A stretch of 64,000 nt of DNA from Cephalotus follicularis. Lineage: Eukaryota; Streptophyta; Magnoliopsida; Oxalidales; Cephalotaceae. The stretch is from positions 1-64,000 of the forward strand of contig BDDD01000057.1 of NCBI GenBank assembly GCA_001972305.1, in the 5' to 3' direction. The position numbers and the translations under genes were made by a program. Shown here one piece after another: positions 57,985-64,000 of this stretch (positions are counted from its first letter, which is position 1; each line of letters opens with the position of its first letter). The notes under the pieces are model-generated. The model did not search any database and was not told the origin of the DNA. It worked only from the letters and a program-made list of their open reading frames with translations.

Positions 57985-59170
57985 CTCTGCCCCCCCAGAG
58001 TTTCAAGTTTGAATGTTCCTGGTTGGAGCACATTCTTCACCTTATAGGGTCACTCCCAATTAGGAGCTAACTTCCCTCTAGTGCTAGTAGGATCAGCGAC
58101 TGCCGCATTTCAGAGGATTAAGTCTCCCTCCCTTAGTGGTCTGGCATTCACCCTTTTGTTATAGTAGCGACTCACTCTTTGATGGTAGGCCGCTACTCTG
58201 ATAGCTGTTTTATCTCTGAGCTCTTCCACTAAGTCGAGGAGTGTCCTCAAGCCTTATTCGTTATTACTCAGATTGAAATGTATAACTCCAAGAGAATGTA
58301 CTCCAATCTCAATTGGTATCATGGCTTCTGATCCAAAACAAAGGCTAAATGGCGATTCTCCAGTTGTGGTCCGAGGAGTAGTTCTATAAGCCCACAATAC
58401 ACTGGGGAGTTCCTCTGTCTATCTTCCTTTACAAGTTTCGAGGTGTTTCTTCAACCCTAATATTATCTCTCTATTGATGACCTATGCCTGACCATTGCTC
58501 TGAGGGCATGCTACGGAGATAAGCCTGTGCTCAATTCTCCACTCCTTGCAAAAGTTTCGAAAAGCTTCATAATCAAACTGCTTCCCATTGTCAGAGACAA
58601 TTACTCTAGGGACCCCAAATCTGCAAATGATTAATTTTCAGACAAAACTCTTCGTCTTGCTCTCCGTTATTGTGGCCAGGGGCTCTACTTCCACCCATTT
58701 GGTGAAGTAATCCACCGCCACTATCAAGTACTTTCTTTGCCCTTGTGCCACAGGTAATGGTCTCACAAAGTCCATTCCTCACTGCGCAAAGGGCCAAGGG
58801 GCAGTGATGGATGTCAGAAGTTCTGATGGTCTTCTGCTTATGTTGGCATTCCTCTGACACTTATCACATTTGCGCATGAAGTTGATGGCGTCTTGGTGCA
58901 TGGTCGGCCAGAAATAGTCCTACCTTAATAATTTATTGGACAAGGTTCTGCCCCCGATGTGATTTTCACATACTCATTCATGGACTTCTCTCAGAGCATA
59001 ATTCGCCTTTGAAGGTGTTAAACATCTTAATAGAGGAAAGGAGAAAGACATTTTGTATAAAATCCCTTCTCTGAATTGGTAGGGGTTGGATCTGTATACC
59101 AACTTTCTCGCATCCTCTGGGTCCTCTGGCAAAACTCCATCTCTTAGTCAACTGATGAATGGGGTCATCC
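57985..59170 (-). pseudogene. Tat-A integrase
   Basis: Would insert the cDNA into the genome. Minus strand: zinc-binding region with KCDKCQRNA at about 58850; catalytic Asp in GMDFVRPLPVAQ at about 58760 (a TGA precedes it, where the family has Trp); KYLIVAVDYFTKWVEVEP; second Asp in VIVSDNGKQFD near 58590; Glu in the INREIILGLKKHLE segment near 58470; C terminus with NKRVNARPLREGDLIL near 58130. In-frame stops interrupt at several points. I saw no chromodomain, as expected in the Tat lineage. Confidence 0.82.
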
Positions 59171-59179
59171 AATTTGGCT

Positions 59180-59700
59180 CGTGTTGGATATCAATGTCCA
59201 TCACCTCTACCTCTGAAATAGTAGCCCTGTCCAGATAGTCTACTAGCACAATTTGGTTTTTCTTCAATTCTCCTACTGTAGCTAGTTTGGACAACTATTC
59301 TGCTCTGGTATTCTCTGCTCTGGGTACCTTTAAAATTCGGAAGACTTGGAAAACAGATTTCAAACTTCGCACATGGGCTAAGTACTAAGCCATGGTATCT
59401 TCTCTAGCTTCGTACTCTCCACTTATCAGACCAACCACCAGCTGAGAATCACTAGAGATTTCTAATTTTTGAACCTTTAAGTGCTTCGCTATTGTCAATC
59501 CGGTAATCAGAGATTCCTATTCAGCTTCATTTTTTGTTGCTTTGAATCAAAATCTAAGAGCATACTCCAAGGTCAATCCATCAGGACTAGTCAGCACCAA
59601 TCATGCTCAACTTCTGGAGACGAAGGATGACATATCGACTAATAACTTCCATATGCCCTTCTCAATCTCAGAGGAGTCCTCTTCCATACACTCTGTAGGT
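59180..59700 (-). pseudogene. Tat-A second (archaeal-type) RNase H
   Basis: Minus strand: WKLLVDMSSF (family WxLYVDGSS), AWLVLTSPDGLTLEYALRF, FKATKNEAE, LEISSDSQLVVGLISGEYEA, with damaged positions and stops. The DG of the first motif is changed to DM. A second RNase H downstream of the usual one marks Tat-type plant elements. Confidence 0.8.
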
Positions 59701-59780
59701 GTATTGTCTCCCACAAAATCATCCAATACTTGGGACTTTATCACTGGTTTGGCTTCAAACTTCACATCATATTCGCCCAA

Positions 59781-61140
59781 TTAGACAAAACACTTGACTA
59801 ATCTACCTGATGTATCTGGCTTTGCTAGCACTTGTCTAAATGGTTTGTCAGTTAATACTTTGATGGTGTGGGCTTGAAAATATAGCCTGAGCTTTCTCAC
59901 CGTAATGATCAGGGCATATGCAAACTTCTCCACCTCTAGATATCTTCCCTCAGCATCGTTCAAGACCTTGCTCACATAATTCACTGGCCTTTGAACCTTG
60001 TCTTCTTCTCTTACTAGCACTGCACTCACTACGCCTTGTGTCACCGCTAAGTACAGATACAAGTCTTCTCCATCTTTAGGTTTTGACATCATTGAAGGGC
60101 AAGCCAAATATTCCTTCAATTCTTGGAGGCTGCTTGATATTCTTCAGACCAGAGAAACCCCTTGGGGTCCCTTAATATTTTGAAGAAAGGAAGACACTTC
60201 TCTGCTGATTTGGAGACGAATCTGCTTATAGTTGCAATTTTTTCGTTCAACCTCTGCACATCCCTTATAGACTGTGGAGGTTTCATGCTCTGTATAGCTG
60301 AGATCTTCTATGGGTTGGCCTCTATTCCTCTGTTGGAGACCATAAACCCGAGAAACTTTTCAGAGGTGACCCCGAAAGTGCACTTGGAAGGATTGAGGCA
60401 CATCTTGTATTTTATCAACACCCCAAAGGTCTCCTACAAATCTCTGATATACGAACTCTTCGTCGGTGTCTTGACGAGCATGTCGTCAATATAAACCTCC
60501 ATGTTTCTCCCAATTTAAGGTTGAATTTTTTTTTTGACCAATCGTTGGTAGGTCGCTCCAGCATTTTTTAAACCAAAGGGCATGACTTTGTAACAATACA
60601 TACCCTTGTCTGTGATAAAGGCTGTCTTGTTCTCATCTGGTCCATACATAGGAATTTGATTGTAGCCATAGTAAGCGTCCAAGAAGCTCAACATCCTGTA
60701 GCTAGATGTTGCATCCACTAGTTGAATAATCTTTGGGAGAGGAAAATGATCTTTTGGACAAACTTTGTTGAGGTTTGTGAAGTCTATACTCATCCTCCAC
60801 TTGCCATTTGTCTTCTTGACTAGTACCGGGTTCGCCAGCCAGTTAGAGTAGAGCATTTCCCTTATGAACCCTACTTGCAGAAGCTTATTCACCTTGTCTG
60901 CTATCACTTGCTGCCTCTCGGGGGCGAAGTTTCTCTTCTTTTACCTGGTCGGAGGCCGCATTGGATCCACACTGAGCTTGTGAACCATTAGCTCTGGGCT
61001 GATTCCAGGGACCTCCTCTGCCAACTAGGAGAATACATCTCTATTATTTTTTAAGAACGTTATTAGTTCATCTTTCTCCACCTCTCCCAACATGGAGCCC
61101 ACCTGGAAGACTTTCTTGTTAGATATAGTGACCCGACAAG
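59781..61140 (-). pseudogene. Tat-A reverse transcriptase and first RNase H
   Basis: RT starts with PELMVHKLSVDP (about 60985), then FIREMLYSNWLANPVLVKK, NGKWRMSIDFTNLNKVCPKD, MPFGLKNAGATYQRLV and the active site VYIDDML at about 60485. The first RNase H (60119-59784) holds YLAVTQGVVSAVLVRE and RPVNYVSKVLNDAE. Stops (TAG within FS*LAEEVPGI near 61025, TAA near 60945) and frameshifts show decay, but the RT active site itself is kept. Confidence 0.88.
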
Positions 61141-63288
61141 CCATTAGATGGGTTGGCATATTATATCTTATCTTGTATGAAACAATCTTATTCCTTGTAT
61201 ATATATATATATGATGCGTGCTAAATTTTGTAATGACTATATCACTTGTATTTTATCACATAATTGAAGTAGTTTATTAATTACCTACTTATACTAGTGA
61301 TGCCCTGACATAAGGTTGGATGCCTGGCATGGAGGCTGTGAGACTGGTTACTTTATTCCTTATGTCAAATTAGTTCCAAGTCATAGGTTCACTTTGTGGG
61401 CATTAGTGAACCGGATAGACCTGCGCGTATGTTGCCTACTCATGGAATTGGAGGATGGATTCTCTTACTACCATCTGTGTTGGACACTAGGGAAAATACG
61501 GGGTGCGCGCTGGGAGCGTGTACACTGAACAGGACCCGCGTAGGAGACATCGTTCGGATAGTCGCTATTCTCGTGTCAGTAGTGACTCCTACTTGTTGCG
61601 GTTGTGTATAAGTAATGATCACTTAGCGAGTTCTTAAACTCGTCTGATCCTTGGACCTGAGCGACTACTCTATATTGTATGGAGACGGTTATGTTTTGAT
61701 CTCCACCTTACCCAGTCCTTACGCAGGGCTGGAAATCGGGTGGTTTTTGGGTATGATCGAATCTATACGAATATAAGTGAGTGCGCAATATGGGATTGTC
61801 ACACCTGAGCGAAGGTGATCGGCCCTATTATGGTCTGATTATACTTTGGACTTATGAAATCCTTGGCCAAGGTTGAGGTAGACTGGAAATTAGATTTCCG
61901 GAGAGTTTACCAAAGGTCCTAGTAATGATCAGATATTTTAGCCATTGAGATACTATCTAGGGTTGACACATATCCTTACCCTAGACCTCAATCGGGGCCA
62001 AGCATGACAAGGGATTATAGTACACGCGAACTGATGACTTAGAAAATCTGGGGTTCATGGGGTGTGATCAAATTAATTAGATTAATTTTTCCATATGGAT
62101 AATATTTGGATATTATTCCAATAGCATTTAAATTGGTCAATGACCATTTAGAATGGCTAAACCGGACGCAAGGGGTATTTCGGTAATTTATGAACACCTA
62201 TTGTTTTAACCAAGATTTTAAAGGGTTCCTACCTTATAATGATTAGATCTTTAATGTGTTAGACATATTAAGTCTTGGTGTCAAATATCGGTTATGTGGA
62301 TTTGGCATTTTGTGGAAACACATATGTTTGATCTTACTTAACCAATATTGGAAGGGTACTTGAGATCACTAAAAGAGTTAGACTCTTAATGCTTCACTAG
62401 CTAGACAAAGACGCCGATGTCTTTTAGAAAGACGTCGATGCTTAATGTTTTTAAAGACGTCGATGTCTTTTAGAAATCATCGATGTCTTTAGTGCCACAT
62501 TGCATGGACGTCGATGTCCTTTGGAAGGCGTCGACGTCTTTGAGCAGGACGTACAACCTGTGCACAACCTCACATCATGGGCACGTTTTCTCTCACATCT
62601 TTAGCCAGTTTCTCTTGATCTTACACGTTTTAGAAATGTGGGAATCATGGCTTCGGACTCCCAGGGAGTGAGGACCATGATCCTAAGTGAATGGGAGATT
62701 GGGAGAGAAAAAAGAGGCTAGTAATAGGCATTTTCTGCAGAAAATGAAAAAAGAGAAAAAGTTGGAGTTTAGCTGGGTAAGAGAACTCGGATTTCTCTCT
62801 GCAGATTGTGTGTGTTCCTTTCATCTGTGATACACCAAGCAAGAGCTTATCTAGGGTGGATTGATCATTGATTTCATTGGTCAATATCAATTTACTCTTT
62901 CTAAGCTTAGTGAGAGAGAGAGAGTTTATACACTTGATTCTCGGTTATTGCTGGTTGGATTTCTTGCTGTTCCAGTGGCTTGGAGAAGATTAAAGAGGGA
63001 ATCTACTCAAGCGTGTAGCGGCAAAGAAAGAAGGAGCCTACAACGTTGGTATACTTCTTGGTCTTTCTTATCTTGCCATGTTTATGTGTCACCATTGTTT
63101 GCAATGGTGACACCAATTCAATTCTGTTGATGTTGTGGTGATCCATGTGGTCTGTGGACGTGCCATAATGGACTAGTTATGTTTTATTGGGTGTTATTCC
63201 GCTGCCATGATTGTTTGTTTTTGTTTTGTTCTTCACCCTTCACACCATAGTCCATTTATGGCTCCGGTTTCGGTTTATCCGTTTCCAA
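61141..63288. mobile_element. 2.15-kb insertion between protease and RT of Tat-A
   Basis: Pol coding stops after a minus-strand EEDNAEK (about 63290) and resumes at TISNKKVFQVGS (about 61125), so the segment between is foreign. It has no coding domain. A cluster of GACGTCGATGTC-type motifs lies at 62405-62545, and AT-dinucleotide repeats lie near 61200. It resembles a solo LTR. The exact ends and target duplication were not resolved. Confidence 0.55.
62405..62550. repeat. Cluster of GACGTCGATGTCTTT motifs
   Basis: About seven copies in 145 bp: GACGCCGATGTCTTTTAG, GACGTCGATGC, GACGTCGATGTCTTTTAG, ATCGATGTCTTTAG, GACGTCGATGTCCTTTGG, GCGTCGACGTCTTTGAG and a final GACGT. Confidence 0.8.
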
Positions 63289-64000
63289 CATTTCTCTGCA
63301 TTGTCTTCTTCTAAAAGCACGTGCACCACATCTTCAACCGATTATGGACGCACTGGCTCTACCTCACCTCTGAGCTCCACATTTGCTATGGGAAGGGCTT
63401 TTCCCTTCCCCTTATCTTTTATAGCAGTCTGATAGCACCGCCTTGCCACCTGTTGGTCTCCTCTAACTTGCCCCACACCAAACCTGGTCGGGAACTTTAC
63501 AAGTAAGTGCCTTGTAGACACTATCGCCTCCATCATGTTCAATCTTGGTAGCCCAATTATAGCATTGTAAGGGCTTGGTGTATCAACCTCCAGGAAAGTC
63601 ATTTGCACCTAGGTCTGGCAGGTGGTTATGCCTGCAACGATGGACAAGTCGATGGATCCCAAAGGATAAACCATCTCTCCCGCAAAGCCTACCAGAGGAG
63701 TCTTCACTGGCTTTAGCTGGTCCTCTGGAATTCTAAGCTGATCAAAAGCATGTTACTAGAGGATATCCGTCGAGCTCCCACTGTCGAGGAGAATTCTATT
63801 CATGGTGAATAACTCCACCTGAAGAGTGACTACCACTGGATCATCATGGGGGAGACGTACTCCCTCCAAGTCCGTTTCAGAGAAAGATATTACCTCTTCT
63901 TCTCCACGAATCTTTAATCTTTTTCCATGCGCATGTTGGTGTTGCACGGAAAAGGTTTATCTGGCGTAGGTTTTCTAGCCCGGTTATGGTCGCCGCCAGA
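63289..64000 (-). pseudogene. Tat-A protease and the end of gag
   Basis: Minus strand: ISFSETDLEGVRLPHDDP and LLDSGSSTDIL (DSG active site at about 63785) followed by two stops, then AFDQLRIPEDQL, GFAGEMVYPLGSIDL, and after another stop PSPYNAIIGLPRLN and ISTRHLL-like VSTRHLLVKFPT, VGQVRGDQQVARRCY. This is the usual gypsy Tat protease layout. The gag end runs out of the window at 64000. Confidence 0.85.

Larger units (their letters stand above)
53605..64000 (-). mobile_element. Tat-A: Tat-lineage Ty3/gypsy element, runs past the window end
   Basis: Minus-strand order: (gag outside) protease 63.9-63.3 kb, RT 61.1-60.2 kb, RNase H 60.1-59.8 kb, second RNase H 59.7-59.2 kb, integrase 59.1-58.0 kb, noncoding spacer, antisense extra ORF 54.6-56.9 kb, 3' LTR 53605-54070. 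Integrase after RNase H is gypsy order; a second RNase H and an extra ORF are Tat-lineage marks. Only one LTR is in view, so the target duplication cannot be checked (left flank GTATT). An unrelated segment (about 61141-63288) splits the pol. Confidence 0.88.

Noticed and set aside
58606-58860. Minus-strand 84-codon frame across the Tat-A integrase
   Set aside because: The real integrase is in another frame (GMDFVRPLPVAQ, KYLIVAVDYFTKW). This frame is open by chance.
61141-63288. Coding genes in the Tat-A insertion (frames at 61316, 62645, 62861)
   Set aside because: Short frames only, no domain, no consistent splice sites. The segment looks like LTR sequence.
1-64000. tRNA, rRNA or other structured RNA genes
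   Set aside because: I looked for tRNA-like cloverleaf pieces and rRNA landmarks and found only the tRNA-complementary primer sites of the retroelements.

Overview
The window is nuclear DNA of a flowering plant, probably a eudicot. The signs are spliced genes with AT-rich GT-AG introns, a plant-type SF3A1 splicing factor, a gene for a predicted plastid protein, and a dense bed of nested plant LTR retrotransposons. I saw no bacterial-type operons, rRNA, tRNA or CRISPR. The species cannot be named from the sequence alone.

Only two cellular genes can be supported. SF3A1 (CDS 2508-5087, two coding exons, + strand) encodes the spliceosomal U2 snRNP subunit, with two SURP domains and a C-terminal ubiquitin-like domain. 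The second gene (39837-52268, five coding exons, + strand, 226 residues by my joining) encodes a conserved protein of unknown function with a chloroplast-transit-like N terminus. Its second intron was enlarged from about 0.37 kb to 9.76 kb by a Copia element.

Layout: 1-316, end of a Tat-type LTR. 317-6300, SF3A1 locus. 6300-7390, AT-rich spacer. 7392-8055 and 11050-11215, one ~62-bp tandem array split by a ~3-kb solo Ty3/gypsy LTR (8056-11044, TSD AAATT). 11888-20944, a Sirevirus-like Copia element with an extra 3' ORF (TSD GGTTT). 20990-23350, Copia and LTR debris. 23351-39215, a Tat-lineage Ty3/gypsy element (Tat-B) that has lost gag-pol but keeps an antisense extra ORF. That ORF is split by a 9-kb gypsy element (26277-35335, TSD AGGAC), which itself contains an opposite-strand solo LTR (28988-31628, TSD CCTCC), and by a second 2.4-kb insertion (35706-38092). 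39837-52268, plastid-protein gene whose intron 2 holds a minus-strand Copia element (41102-50488, TSD ATACC) with a plus-strand Copia nested inside it (43477-47477, TSD ATATG) and a foldback MITE in one LTR. 53605 to the window end, a second Tat element (Tat-A, minus strand) with protease, RT, two RNase H domains, integrase, and the same extra ORF in antisense.

All retroelement polyproteins seen here carry stops, frameshifts or insertions, so each copy looks dead, although several boundaries and TSDs are perfect. The features most worth following are the intron-containing antisense ORF shared by both Tat copies; clusters of short motifs around a GTCGAC core in LTRs of both the Copia and gypsy superfamilies; and a conserved hairpin near the 3' end of three diverged Tat LTRs.
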